From assembly GCA_046349395.1 (NCBI GenBank), contig JAXMCK010000004.1, positions 496,001 through 560,000 on the forward strand: DNA of 64,000 nt. The letters are read 5' to 3'. Of the stretch, positions 1 through 9,400 are shown piece by piece. A program made the translations under genes and the position numbers. The number at the start of each line of letters is the position of its first letter. The first letter of the stretch is position 1. The notes under the pieces were generated by a model. That model was not told where the DNA came from and ran no database searches. It saw nothing but the letters and a program-made list of their open reading frames with translations. Source of the DNA: JAXMCK01 sp046349395 (GTDB lineage: Bacteria; Pseudomonadota; Alphaproteobacteria; Geminicoccales; Geminicoccaceae).

Positions 1-645
1 CTCGGCAAGGTCATGCGGCAGCGGGCGAAGAACCGTCCGATGCCGGGGCCGAACGAGATGATCGGGCGCAACAACCACGCCTACCTGGCGGCCTCGGTGA
101 CGATGGCCTGGGCGGCACTGAAGGGCGACGCCGAGACCTGGGCCAAGGGACCGGAGGTCTACCGGGAGGCGCTGCGGGACATGCGCGCCGACGGCAGCCT
201 GCCGGCCGAGACGGCGCGCGGGGCCAGGGCCCTCTGGTACCAGCGCCATGCGATCGCCTCGCTGGTCGTCATCGCCGAGATAGCGAGCCGGCAGGGGGTG
301 GATCTCTACGGCCTGACCGTCGACGGCAAGTCGCTGCACGACGCCGTGCGGTTCCTCCTCGATGGAATCGAGAACCCCGGCCTCGTCGAGGGCTATGCCG
401 CGGAAAACCACCGGCCGGGCCTGGACGAGGACTGGACGCAGCAGGACCTGTCGTTCCTCGTGACGCGGGGGCACGACCGCCACTACATGGCCTGGGCCGA
501 GATCTACATCGCCCGCTTCGGCGACCGGCCGGAGGCGCGGCGGCTGGAGAAGCTGCTGGCGACGGCCGATCCAGGCTTCCGGCCGATGATCGACGACTAT
601 AGCGGCGGCGACACCACCTGCTTCTTCTACGTGCCGGGCGCCTGA
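1..645 (+). CDS. Alginate lyase family protein (PL5-like), 5' end missing
   Basis: The frame is open from the first base of the window, so the N-terminus (signal peptide and catalytic-domain start) lies upstream; 214 residues are visible. The motif RNNHAYLAAS matches the NNHxY catalytic segment of periplasmic poly(beta-D-mannuronate) lyases, which cut alginate by beta-elimination. The next part (ADGSLPAETARGARALWYQRHA) also follows the family pattern of a DGxLPxE loop and then an aromatic YxxHA helix. The end overlaps the end of the convergent P1 peptidase by 19 nt. The exact polysaccharide substrate cannot be told from this fragment; other uronate-containing polymers are possible. Confidence 0.75.
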   Translation, partial: LGKVMRQRAKNRPMPGPNEMIGRNNHAYLAASVTMAWAALKGDAETWAKGPEVYREALRDMRADGSLPAETARGARALWYQRHAIASLVVIAEIASRQGVDLYGLTVDGKSLHDAVRFLLDGIENPGLVEGYAAENHRPGLDEDWTQQDLSFLVTRGHDRHYMAWAEIYIARFGDRPEARRLEKLLATADPGFRPMIDDYSGGDTTCFFYVPGA

Positions 646-1742
646 ATCCGGCCCGCACGGCGCAGGAGATCGACGACGACCTGCCCGTCGAGGGCCGGCA
701 CGATGAGGCCCGGCGGGCGCAGGGTGGTCATGGGCTCCGCCGCCAGCATGGCATTGATCACGGCCTCGTCCGTGGCCTCGACCGTGGCCTGGTACACCGG
801 GTCGATCGCCTCGTCGCTGAGCGATTCGAGGCGCCAGCGGGAGGGGCCGAACTCCGGCAGCGGCATACGGTTGGCCGTGCTGAAGGCGAGGAAGATGTCG
901 CCCGAGGAGTTGCCGCCCTGGGTGCCGGCGCGGCCGATGCCGAGTGCGGCACGCCGTGCCACCTTGCCCAACTGGTGCGGCAGCAGCGGCAGGTCGGTGG
1001 CGACGACGACGATGATCGAGCCCGTCTCGCGGCGCCAGATGTCGGGGCCGTCGGTGTGCCGGCCGACGGGAACGCCCAGAACGGTGAAGCTCTCGCGGCG
1101 GCCGTGATTGGCCTGGACGAGCACGCCGACCGTCCCCTCGCCGCCCCCGGTCCGCACGCGGCGGGACGAGGTGCCGGTGCCGCCCTTGAACTCGTAGGCG
1201 ATCATGCCGGTGCCGCCGCCGACATTGCCCTCCAGGACGGGCCCGGACTTGGCACCGTCGAGGGCCGCGAGCGCATGCTCCTCGGTGACGTGCAGGCCGT
1301 TCACGTCGTTCAGCACGCCGTCGAAGGTCTCGGCGACGACCGGCATCGCCCAGAAATGCCGCTCGGTGACGGCGGCGTAGCGGCGGATCATCCAGCGCAC
1401 GCAAGCATGGTGGACGATGCCGACGCTGTGGGTGTTGGTGATGCAGACCGGGCCGGTGAGGTAGCCGCCGTCCTTGATCCAGTGCGTGCCGGTCATCTCG
1501 CCGTTGCCGTTGAGGGCGAACATGCCGGCCCAGACGGGCTCGAGGTCGGCGGCGCTGCCCAGCGGCAGGATGGCGGTGACCCCGGTGCGGACGGGGCCCT
1601 GGCCGGTGACGAGCGGGCCGTCGCCCCGGACGATGGTGGTGAGGCCCACCTCGAGGCCGGGGACGTCGGTGATGGCGTTGTGCGGGCCGGTCTCGCCGGG
1701 GAAAGGCAGACCCAGCTCACGGCCGCGCGGCTTCGGGCTCAT
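627..1742 (-). CDS. P1 family peptidase, DmpA/BapA-type aminopeptidase (Ser nucleophile)
   Basis: A 371-residue N-terminal-nucleophile hydrolase of the DmpA (L-aminopeptidase/D-esterase, beta-peptidase) family. Family hallmarks are visible: the N-terminal GPxNAITDVPGLEVG segment, GNGEMTGTHW near residue 80, the EGNVGGGTGM glycine-rich loop near 171-180, and GGNSSGDIFLAFSTAN at 276-291. In this family the precursor cleaves itself just before the Ser of the N-x-S-G-D segment, so Ser280 (or Ser279) is the expected nucleophile. It starts with ATG, lies 70 nt downstream of rpsD on the same strand but beyond the rpsD terminator, and ends inside the convergent lyase gene. No signal peptide is seen, so it is probably cytoplasmic. 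A Thr-type paralogue lies at 30187-31212. Confidence 0.88.
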   Translation of the reverse strand: MSPKPRGRELGLPFPGETGPHNAITDVPGLEVGLTTIVRGDGPLVTGQGPVRTGVTAILPLGSAADLEPVWAGMFALNGNGEMTGTHWIKDGGYLTGPVCITNTHSVGIVHHACVRWMIRRYAAVTERHFWAMPVVAETFDGVLNDVNGLHVTEEHALAALDGAKSGPVLEGNVGGGTGMIAYEFKGGTGTSSRRVRTGGGEGTVGVLVQANHGRRESFTVLGVPVGRHTDGPDIWRRETGSIIVVVATDLPLLPHQLGKVARRAALGIGRAGTQGGNSSGDIFLAFSTANRMPLPEFGPSRWRLESLSDEAIDPVYQATVEATDEAVINAMLAAEPMTTLRPPGLIVPALDGQVVVDLLRRAGRIQAPGT

Positions 1743-1754
1743 CGACGGGGCTCC

Positions 1755-1789
1755 AGAAAACGCGAAAGCCGCCCGTGGGGGCGGCTTCC
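1755..1789 (-). terminator. Rho-independent terminator of rpsD
   Basis: On the minus strand GGAAGCCGCC and GGCGGCTTTC form a perfect 10-bp stem around a 6-nt loop (CCCACG), followed by a broken T-rich stretch (GCGTTTTC). It lies 23 nt after the rpsD stop and separates rpsD from the P1 peptidase gene. Confidence 0.75.
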
Positions 1790-1812
1790 GACAGATGCCG
1801 AGGCGGAAAAGG

Positions 1813-2427
1813 TCAGCGCGAGTAGTACTCGATGACGAGGTTCGGCTCCATCTGCACCGGATAGGGCACGTCCTGCATCTTCGGGGTACGGACGAAGCTC
1901 GCCTTCATCTGCTTGACGTCGAGCGAAAGATAGTCCGGCACGTCGCGCTCGGGGTGCTGCAGCGTCTCCAGCACCATCAGGTGGTTGCGCGAGCGCTCGG
2001 CGATCTCGACCGTGTCGCCCTCGCGGACCCGGTAGCTCGGGATGTTCACCCGCTTGCCGTTCACCAGCACGTGGCCGTGGTTCACGAGCTGACGGGCACC
2101 CTGCATCGAGGGCGCGAAGTTGAGGCGGAAGACGACCGTGTCGAGGCGCCGCTCGAGCAGGCCGATCAGGTTCTCGCCGGTGTCGCCGCGCAGGTTCGAC
2201 GCTTCCTCGTAGGCGCGGCGGAACTGGCGCTCGCTCATGTTGAGGTAGTAGCGCTTCAGCTTCTGCTTCGCCGCCAGCTGGACCGCGTAGTCGGACAGCT
2301 TGCGCCGCTTCTGGCCGTGCTCGCCGGGACCGTAGTCGCGCTTCGCCAGGGGGCTCTTCGCCCGCCCCCACAGATTGACGCCGAGACGGCGGCAGATCTT
2401 GTTCGTTGCTTGAATACGCTTCGTCAT
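1813..2427 (-). CDS. rpsD: 30S ribosomal protein S4
   Basis: A 204-residue protein that matches S4 over its full length. It has the N-terminal MTKRIQATNKICRRLGVNLW, the SDYAxQLxxKQKxKxYYxxxERQFRR segment and the S4 RNA-binding domain (LERRLDTVVFRL, ARQLVNHGHVLVNGKRVNIPSY) at about 93-155. It is a primary 16S rRNA-binding protein that starts assembly of the small-subunit body. Here it stands alone, as is usual in alphaproteobacteria, outside the alpha operon, with its own promoter 67-95 nt upstream and a hairpin terminator downstream. Confidence 0.98.
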   Translation of the reverse strand: MTKRIQATNKICRRLGVNLWGRAKSPLAKRDYGPGEHGQKRRKLSDYAVQLAAKQKLKRYYLNMSERQFRRAYEEASNLRGDTGENLIGLLERRLDTVVFRLNFAPSMQGARQLVNHGHVLVNGKRVNIPSYRVREGDTVEIAERSRNHLMVLETLQHPERDVPDYLSLDVKQMKASFVRTPKMQDVPYPVQMEPNLVIEYYSR

Positions 2428-2494
2428 GATCCTCGGCTACCAACGGGACGCAAAAAGTGGCCGCGGCCTGAGGCCGGGCCGCACCGTGGCGGGC

Positions 2495-2522
2495 TTTATA
2501 GTCGTCGCCGCCCGTTTGTCAA
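2495..2522 (-). promoter_or_regulatory. Sigma-70-type promoter of rpsD
   Basis: On the minus strand TTGACA (2522-2517) and TATAAA (2500-2495) are separated by 16 nt: a full-consensus -35 and a five-of-six -10. It points at rpsD, whose ATG is about 67 nt beyond the -10. Confidence 0.75.
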
Positions 2523-2581
2523 AGCCTTTGCCCGACCGCCCGCACGGGCCAGAATGGCCGGAACGGCAGGGAGCCCGCACG

Positions 2582-3469
2582 GTGCGCACCGTCCTGATCG
2601 GCCTCGACTGGGGAACGACGAGCCTACGGGCCTATCGGATCGGTGCGGGCGGCATCGTGATCGAGCGGCGCGAGATGCCGCAGGGCATCATGCAGGTCAA
2701 GGACGGCGCCTTCGCGGCGGCCTTCAAGGATGCTGTCGGCGACTGGCAGACGGGCGTCCCGGTGCTGGCGTCGGGGATGATCGGCAGCCGGCAGGGCTGG
2801 CGCGAGGCGCCCTATGTCGAATGCCCGTGCAGTTTGGATGCGCTGGCGCGTGGGCTGATCGAGGTCCCGGACGGGCCGCGGATCGTGCCGGGGCTGCTGC
2901 GGCCGGCGGGGGCCGACAAGGCACCGGACGTGATGCGGGGCGAGGAGACGCAACTCTTCGGTCTGGGTGCCGAGGAGGCGCTCGTCGTGCTGCCGGGGAC
3001 GCACAGCAAGTGGGCGCGGGTCGAGGGCGGCCGGGTGGTCGACTTCGCCACCTATCTGACGGGCGAGATGTTCGACGTGCTCCGCCGGCACAGCATCCTG
3101 GGTCGGCTGATGGAGGGCGAGGCGCACGATCCGGGTGCCTTCACGAAGGGTGTGAGAGCGGCGGGGGCGGAGCCGGGGCAGTTCCTGCACACGATCTTCT
3201 CGGCGCGGACGCTGCCGCTGACGGGCGGGCTGCGGGCGAGCGAGGTCTGGTCGTATCTGAGCGGGCTCCTGATCGGGACCGAGGTGGCGGCGGCGCTGGC
3301 GGGTCGACAGGTGCAGCGGGTGACGATCCTGGGGTCGAGCACGCTGGCCAAGCGGTACACCGAGGCGCTGGCCCTGCACGGTGTCGAGGCGGTGGCGGCG
3401 GATCCGGACGTGGTGGTGACGGGGCTGTACCGGATCGGCGTGGCGGCGGGACTGGTGGAGGAGGCTTGA
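2582..3469 (+). CDS. dgoK: 2-dehydro-3-deoxygalactonokinase
   Basis: Phosphorylates 2-keto-3-deoxygalactonate with ATP in the De Ley-Doudoroff galactonate pathway. The 295-residue reading starts at GTG (VRTVLIGLDWGTTSLRAY), which places the sugar-kinase phosphate-1 motif DWGTTS at residues 9-14; the GGCAGGGAG stretch just upstream is a fair ribosome-binding site. Other family segments are the MIGSRQGW loop, the GEETQ motif and LPGTHSKW. The frame stays open further upstream to 2426, but that part is non-conserved and overlaps the rpsD start. Its TGA shares one base with the ATG of the aldolase gene, so the two are translationally coupled. Confidence 0.92.
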   Translation: MRTVLIGLDWGTTSLRAYRIGAGGIVIERREMPQGIMQVKDGAFAAAFKDAVGDWQTGVPVLASGMIGSRQGWREAPYVECPCSLDALARGLIEVPDGPRIVPGLLRPAGADKAPDVMRGEETQLFGLGAEEALVVLPGTHSKWARVEGGRVVDFATYLTGEMFDVLRRHSILGRLMEGEAHDPGAFTKGVRAAGAEPGQFLHTIFSARTLPLTGGLRASEVWSYLSGLLIGTEVAAALAGRQVQRVTILGSSTLAKRYTEALALHGVEAVAADPDVVVTGLYRIGVAAGLVEEA

Positions 3470-4101
3470 TGCAGCAGGAACTCGCGGGTGCGATGGCGCG
3501 GTTGCCGCTGGTGGCGATCCTGCGCGGGGTCCAGCCCGAGGAGGCGCTGGCGATCGGCGAGGTGCTGGTCGAGGCGGGCTTCCACCTCATCGAGGTGCCG
3601 TTGAACTCGCCGCGGCCGCTGGAGAGCATCGCGACGCTGGCGCGACACCTGCACACGGTGGCGCTCGTCGGGGCCGGGACGGTGCTGAGCCCGGAGCAGG
3701 CCGCACAGGTGGCGGATGCGGGCGGGAAGCTGATCGTGATGCCGCACGGCGATACGGCCGTGATCCGGGCGGCGAAGCGGCTGGGCTGCGCCTGCGTGCC
3801 CGGCATCGCGACGCCGACCGAGGCGTTCGCCGCCCTGGCCGCCGGGGCGGACGCGCTGAAGCTGTTTCCGGCGGAAGGATCGAGCCCGGCGGCCCTGAAG
3901 GCGATGCGCGCGGTGCTGCCGAAGGACACGGCGGTCCTGCCCGTCGGCGGGATCGCCCCGGACACCATGGCGCCCTGGCGGGCGGCGGGGGCGGCCGGGT
4001 TCGGGCTCGGCAGCGCTCTCTACAAGCCGGGCGACTCCGCCGCGGCCGTCGGCGAGAAGGCGCGGGCCTTCGTCACGGCCTGGCGCGCCCTCTCAGCGTA
4101 G
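3469..4101 (+). CDS. dgoA: 2-dehydro-3-deoxy-6-phosphogalactonate aldolase
   Basis: A class I aldolase of the KDPG/KDPGal family (210 residues) that splits 2-keto-3-deoxy-6-phosphogalactonate into pyruvate and glyceraldehyde 3-phosphate. It shows LVAILRGV at 14-21, IEVPLNSPRPLESI with Glu42, and the Schiff-base lysine Lys131 in ALKLFPAE. The PLNSP wording is typical of DgoA rather than of Eda (KDPG aldolase), in line with the dgoK neighbour. No galactonate dehydratase or regulator is present in the window. The last 9 nt overlap the convergent gene. Confidence 0.93.
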   Translation: MQQELAGAMARLPLVAILRGVQPEEALAIGEVLVEAGFHLIEVPLNSPRPLESIATLARHLHTVALVGAGTVLSPEQAAQVADAGGKLIVMPHGDTAVIRAAKRLGCACVPGIATPTEAFAALAAGADALKLFPAEGSSPAALKAMRAVLPKDTAVLPVGGIAPDTMAPWRAAGAAGFGLGSALYKPGDSAAAVGEKARAFVTAWRALSA

Positions 4102-4866
4102 GCGGCTGGCGGCGAGTTCGATCTTCGACACTTCCACCGTGACCTCGCCGATCTTCGGGGCCGGCGACGGCAGGCCGGTGGCGGGGAAAGCGGCCTTCAG
4201 GCGGGCGAGGCCATCGGCGATGGCCTTCGTCGATTCGGCATCCTTGGCGGTCAGGGCCGGCTCGCTGGCGGCGAAGCGGGCGGCCGCCTCGTCGTAGAGG
4301 CTGCGGGCGCCCGAATACTCGGCGGCCTCGGCGATGGCACCGTCGCGCCAAGCCTCGCCATACTCCTCGGTGGCGTGGAGCAGGAGGGCTACGATGACCT
4401 CGGCCGGCTCGTCGGGCACTTTCAGGGCCGTGACGCTGGAGTCGGCGGCATCGTAGGCGGCGGCGACGGCAGCGGCATCGCCCTTCTCCAGCGCGTCGTG
4501 CGTCGCGTCGATGGCCTGGCCGACTGCCTTGCCCCCGATATCCTCCAGCGGCTCGGCATCGGCATAGGTGTCGGCGTGATCGAGCTGCAGGCCGGCACCC
4601 TCGGTGTTCCCGGCGGTCGCCAGATCGCGCGAGGCGTCGAGGAAGGCCCTGATCGTCGCGGCCAGAACTTCGGGCGGGGTCGCCTCGGCATCCTCGCCGC
4701 CGCCGCCCTCCCCACCTTCGCCGCCCTCGTTGCCGCTCTCGGCGAGGGCCGGGCGAACGACTAGGGGTGCTGCCGGTCCGGCCGCCAAGCCGGCGGCACC
4801 GGCGAGCAGCATCCAGCTGCCTACGCCGACCCAGAGCTTGGTGCGTCGGCGCTGCTCGTCGCTCAT
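4093..4866 (-). CDS. Exported Gly/Glu-linker helical protein of unknown function
   Basis: A 257-residue protein. I start it at MSDEQRRRTKLWVGVGSWML because this gives a standard export signal ending at ALA-ES; the frame is open another 19 codons upstream. After the signal comes an acidic low-complexity linker (NEGGEGGEGGGGEDAE), then an Ala-rich, all-helical domain. The EYGEAWRDGAIAEAAEYSGARSLYDEA region weakly recalls, from memory, helical segments of periplasmic domains of FTR1-type iron permeases and imelysin-like proteins. Leader and linker closely match those of the imelysin at 14457-15740. The role is unknown; an envelope function tied to iron is an inference from these links. It is divergent from bfd. 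Confidence 0.75.
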   Translation of the reverse strand: MSDEQRRRTKLWVGVGSWMLLAGAAGLAAGPAAPLVVRPALAESGNEGGEGGEGGGGEDAEATPPEVLAATIRAFLDASRDLATAGNTEGAGLQLDHADTYADAEPLEDIGGKAVGQAIDATHDALEKGDAAAVAAAYDAADSSVTALKVPDEPAEVIVALLLHATEEYGEAWRDGAIAEAAEYSGARSLYDEAAARFAASEPALTAKDAESTKAIADGLARLKAAFPATGLPSPAPKIGEVTVEVSKIELAASRLR

Positions 4867-4999
4867 CCGGAGACTTCCACGCTGAACTCGCCGCCCGCCC
4901 GGCGACCGAGGCGCGCATAGCAAGTTTGCTCGGGCCTTCGCAACTCTACGGAATGGATGCTACGCAGTTTATAGTTTTTCCAATTGTGACAGACTGTTT

Positions 5000-5028
5000 C
5001 ACTTTGAAGTTTTTCTAGTGTCAAAGTG
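5000..5028. promoter_or_regulatory. 8-bp inverted repeat in the bfd / exported-protein intergenic region
   Basis: CACTTTGA (5000-5007) and TCAAAGTG (5021-5028) are perfect inverted arms 13 nt apart, in an AT-rich patch of an otherwise GC-rich 229-nt spacer between divergent genes. It could be an operator serving one or both genes or a stem-loop. It does not look like a Fur box or an Irr ICE box. Confidence 0.4.
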
Positions 5029-5095
5029 TCGCCGCTCGTTTGACCTCCGACGACTCCATGCGTACATGCGCCGTCGTGACTTGGTGGCGGGTGTC

Positions 5096-5329
5096 ATGAT
5101 CGTCTGTGTCTGCAACCGACTGAACGAGGCCGCATGCCGCGATGTAGCGGCGAGCGGCCGCTGCCGGACCGTCGGCTGCATGTACCGCCTGAATGGTCAC
5201 CGCGTGCGCTGCGGCAAGTGCCTGCCGATGATGGGCGAGATCCTGACAGCCCATGCACCGGCCACCACGCCGGGCATCGGGGAGGGCGCCCCGAACATGT
5301 TGCGCGCACTCGGAAGCCCCGCGCGCTGA
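5096..5329 (+). CDS. bfd: Bacterioferritin-associated ferredoxin
   Basis: A 77-residue [2Fe-2S] protein starting MIVCVCNRLNE. The four cluster ligands of the BFD-like domain are present: Cys4 and Cys6 in CVC, and Cys39 and Cys42 in RCGKC. In Pseudomonas, Bfd binds bacterioferritin and passes electrons to its haem so that stored ferric iron is released. The start was set at this ATG because it fits the family; an upstream in-frame ATG would add 26 residues unlike any Bfd. The C-terminal tail from about residue 52 is non-conserved. bfr lies 4.4 kb downstream, separated by the MACPF cassette. Extra cysteines (14, 23, 28) are unusual. Confidence 0.88.
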   Translation: MIVCVCNRLNEAACRDVAASGRCRTVGCMYRLNGHRVRCGKCLPMMGEILTAHAPATTPGIGEGAPNMLRALGSPAR

Positions 5330-5554
5330 GCGTGGCCATCCGGCGCCTGCCCGTCTCGCCTCTATAGGCCTCGACCCTTCGACACCCATTTTCGCACGTT
5401 CCGGGACGCACAGCAGACGCTCACGCGAACGTGACTCGGATCGAGCGCCCGCCATCAAGCGGATGCTGAGCGGTCGCGTGGATTCTCATCTTTTCGCGCG
5501 AAGGTTCCTACCAGTCGACGCGCTTTTCGGATCGGGGGAAATCCGCCACTCTCC

Positions 5555-6460
5555 ATGAATGTGCCGAGGGGGAGCAGCGATGGCGGAACCAGTGTATCGG
5601 ACAGGGCAGTGCTGAGGGCCATCGGCGCCCGTGCGGCAGTGCTTTTCCTGTGCCTCATTGCCGGCGCGAACAGAGCGGCAGCGCAGTCGATCGACTTGCA
5701 GCCTACCGCGGCGTTCCTCGCCGAGATCTACGCGACCTACGACTCCGCGAAAACTCCCGCCAATTTGCAAGGCGAGCAATGGGAGTATCAGTTACAGCAC
5801 AAGCTTTGGTCCATATTCGAAACAGATCGCGCCCGTTCTTCTTCGACCAAGGTAATACAGAAGCAGTACGTCATCGATCCAATGACGGTAATATTCGCTT
5901 ACAACAAGCATTTTAAGCGAATCAACCGCACGCTTGTTAACAATGACTATTTGAATCTTATTGCCATGCTGCTGAACGATCTCGATGTCATGCGGTCCGA
6001 AGCAGAGCGTGCGCGGACTTACGATCGCCAGTTGAAAGACAAGGCGAAGATCGACGTCATTGCGAAGACCAAGTCGCTCAACGACGCTTCGGTGCTCGTC
6101 GAGCTCGATGCGAGCCAGGCCGAGAAGCCGGTCGTCACGATCAAGGACTTCACCGATCTGGTTGATCGCGCCGCCTTCATGTACGTGGGCGGCGTTGCTG
6201 TCGAGCGTCAGAACCAGAACAAGTCCAAGAAGCTATATACGGTGGCGCAGGACAAGAAATTCCTGCTGTTCGAGGCCGTGAATCGGCAGGTCATCAACAA
6301 GACGGACCCGAACCGGCCCAGCCAGTACGACACAGCCTTGATCAACGGCAAGCTGCAGGACGGCAAGATCCCGGTGCTCCTGGGGACGAGCAGGATCTCC
6401 GTCGCCAATAGTGACGACTACGAGGACAAGAAGGCGCGTGACAGCAATGGCAGCCTCTGA
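5555..6460 (+). CDS. Exported protein of unknown function, first gene of the MACPF cassette
   Basis: A 301-residue protein that I do not recognise. The hydrophobic stretch AAVLFLCLIAGANRAAAQ ends in a clear AAA-Q signal-peptidase I site near residue 44, so the protein is exported; a GTG at codon 14 would give a more usual signal-peptide length, and no strong ribosome-binding site decides the start. The mature part is mostly helical, charged and cysteine-free (EWYQ-, YDRQLKDKAKIDVIAKTKSLND-type segments). Its DNA is visibly richer in A+T (codons such as AAT, TTA, ATA around 5800-5960) than its neighbours, which suggests recent acquisition. It overlaps the start of the MACPF gene, so the two are probably coupled and may act together. 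Confidence 0.8.
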   Translation: MNVPRGSSDGGTSVSDRAVLRAIGARAAVLFLCLIAGANRAAAQSIDLQPTAAFLAEIYATYDSAKTPANLQGEQWEYQLQHKLWSIFETDRARSSSTKVIQKQYVIDPMTVIFAYNKHFKRINRTLVNNDYLNLIAMLLNDLDVMRSEAERARTYDRQLKDKAKIDVIAKTKSLNDASVLVELDASQAEKPVVTIKDFTDLVDRAAFMYVGGVAVERQNQNKSKKLYTVAQDKKFLLFEAVNRQVINKTDPNRPSQYDTALINGKLQDGKIPVLLGTSRISVANSDDYEDKKARDSNGSL

Positions 6461-9400
6461 GCCGAGCAGGCGCCTGATCGGCGGCTGGGCTGCCCTCTTT
6501 CCTCTCCTGCTGGCCGCCTTCGCCGACGCAGGGCCGGTCTCGGCCGGTACCTTGAGCTTTGACGGGACGTCCGGACCGGTCCCGCTCGTGAAGACTGTCG
6601 ACCATGTAACCGGCGCCGAACTCGCCACCCTCACCCTCCGCTTCAGTCCCCACTACGGGGCAGCAGCCGGCCAGGGCACCGAGCCCGCTGCAAAGCCCGG
6701 TGCCGTGCTCGTCGGGCTGAGCGGTGCCAACGAGCAGCTCATGATCGGTCTCGGCCAGACGGCCGGTCAGATCACCTTGAGCAATCAGGACGGGGCGGCG
6801 GTATCGGTCGATCTGCATGCCGTGAGCGAGGGCGTCTACGAGCTGACGCTGAAGCACGTCCCGGAGGGCGGTTGGGCCGTCGCCGACGGGACGGGTCCGC
6901 GAGCGACACTGGCGAAGGATTTCTTCGAACCGGCAGGAGACGACCTGCTGATGCTGCGCGCAGGTGGGCGCGCCTATGTCGGGACCATCAATACCTTCGG
7001 CATCACCGCCCCGGACGGCGAGCAGGTGGTGACCATCGCGGACGATGGCACGCTGCTGAAGCGGTTCGCGCCGCGGCTCGGGATCTATCAGCAGGCCGAC
7101 AGCGAGATCAGCGTACCGCTGCCGGCGGTGGGTCGGCCCGGGCTGGCGCACGGACTCTATGCACGGGAGTCGTTCTTCGCCCTGGTCGAGCGCCAGGGCC
7201 GGCTCGGGATCAGCTTCGACTGGGGCGGATTCCTGCCGCTGGCATCCGATCCGATGGCTGCGCGCAGCCTCGTCCCGGCCGATCCGGCGCTGGCCTGGCT
7301 GGGCCGGCTGGAGTTCCCGGAAGGCACCAACGAGACCTTCACGGCAAAGGGCGTGTCGCCCTATAGACCGATGCTGCCAATGCTCTCGGAGGGCGTGCGC
7401 TATCTCCGGGTGGAGCATCTGGGCGATCTGCCGAACGAGCATCCGTCGGGCCAGAAGCTCGACGAGGTCTGGCTCGCCAAGGACATTCCCTCGGGCTTCA
7501 ACAGCTCGATCCGAGGTTGCTTCGATGTCCAGCGGACCGATCTCGTCGATTTCCAGAATACCGGCTGCACGAGCACGATCTTCCAGCTGCCGCCGCTGGA
7601 ATCGGCCAACTACAGGACCATCGACAGCACGATCGTGCCCTATGGCTGGCGCTACGCGCAGCGGCACGTGGAGACCGGCAGCTACTTCTCCTCGATGGTG
7701 ACCTCGACCGAGGAGGTCGAGAAGGCGTTCAACGGCGGCACGACGACCTCGGTCAATCTCGGCATCGGCGGTGGCGAGAAGGACAAGTACGGGTTGTCCG
7801 CCGACCTCTCGCGCAACGAGAGCTTCGGCCGCCGCGAGGGCCAGATGACGACCGACGGCCGGATGATGTCGGTGCATCAGAGCATCGCGACCAGCCATGC
7901 GATCGTGCTCGACCCGATCTATGTGCGGTTGAACGACTGCTTCATCCGCCGCGTGCTGCGCATGGCGCCGACGGCGCTGGCCCCCGCCTACTTCGAGGCC
8001 GAAGCCGACCCGACGAAGCGTCAGGCTGGGGGCGACGATGCGGACGACTGCCCCGAGACGTTCCAGGGTCCGACGGCGGTGCCGCTGAGTGTCGGCAGCT
8101 TCCTCGATCTCTACGGCACCCATTTCGCCTACGCGATCACCTACGGCGCCTGGGGACGCCAGACCGTCAGCTACGCCTCGCAGGCCGTCGAGCACTTCCT
8201 GGAAACGAAATCGAAGGTCGAGCAGACGGTGGGGCTCGATGCGAAGCTCGGGCCGGTGAAGGGCGGCTTCAGCCAGGAGACCGAGGAGGAGCATCAGCAG
8301 ATCGGCAAGCTGAAGAACGAGAAAGAGCTCGAGACCAGCGCCTATGTCTGCATCGGCGGGTCGGGCTGCAACGACGGCAAGGTGGACGCGCATTCCAACC
8401 TCGTCCCGGTGTTCCTGCACCTGCGGACGATCGACGGCCTCTTGGCCCCGCCCTATTTCACCGACCCGGCGATCATCGTCGATCTGCGCCAGAAGGTGCG
8501 CGCCGAGGTGAAGAAGCGCATGGCGGCGGCACCCGATGCGGACATCGAGCCCTTCCGCACCGTGCGGCTCAGCCTCAAGGCGGGCCTGACCTGCCAGAGC
8601 GGCGAGCAGCTGCTCTGTACCGATATCGCGACGGGCGGGGTCGACATCGTCGTTCAGGGCGTTCTGGCCGACGGGCGCCGTATCGAGCTGTCACCGCCCG
8701 TCGCCTATCCGTTGTCGGCACTCGAGGCGCAGCCGGTCGAGACGATGTTCACCGTGAACGGTGCCACGCCTCATGGCCGAATCGAGTCGCTGGCGATTTC
8801 GCTCGCTCCGAAGGGGACGCGCAAGGCGGGTGCGGTCGTGGCCCAGGGCTGCTGCGACAAGGACTGGTACCTCGGCGCCAATGTGGTGGTCACCCGCGTA
8901 CCGGGCAAACGGACCTTCTACGCCACGCCCGACGGCCTCCAGTTCCAGAGCGATCAGGAACCCGACACCTACACGCGCAGCGTCAGCGATCCGCGCCTCA
9001 CCATGGATGGTGCGAGTGCTGTGGGCTCGGGGCGTGGGCGGGAGGTGGTCCTACCGCTCAACGGCGGCGGCTCGGTCGACGACGTCCTGCTCAGCATGGG
9101 CGGCGAGGCGAGCGTCGGGGTCAAGGTGGAAGGCTCGCTGCGGCCCGTCGACATCGCGGCCGAGCTCGGCTTTCGGCCGGAGCCCGCCTGGATCTCGGCC
9201 TTTTTCGAGGCCTATGACGACGACGCGGATCGTCTGCTGCAGCCGGGTGGGGCGATCCATGCGCTCATGCAGTGCCCCTCCGGTACCTGGAAGACGGAGA
9301 TCGGCTGCGACTACGGCACACGGACGAAAGCCTGTCCGCCACCGCTGGTGCCGTATGGGGGGGTCTGTGCGGTCGCGGGGACGCCGCGCAAGGTCGTGTT

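Noticed and set aside
6342..8420. A 692-codon minus-strand frame under the MACPF gene
   Set aside because: Composition is that of an antisense shadow (His/Arg/Leu/Val-rich); the plus strand carries the signal peptide and MACPF motif.
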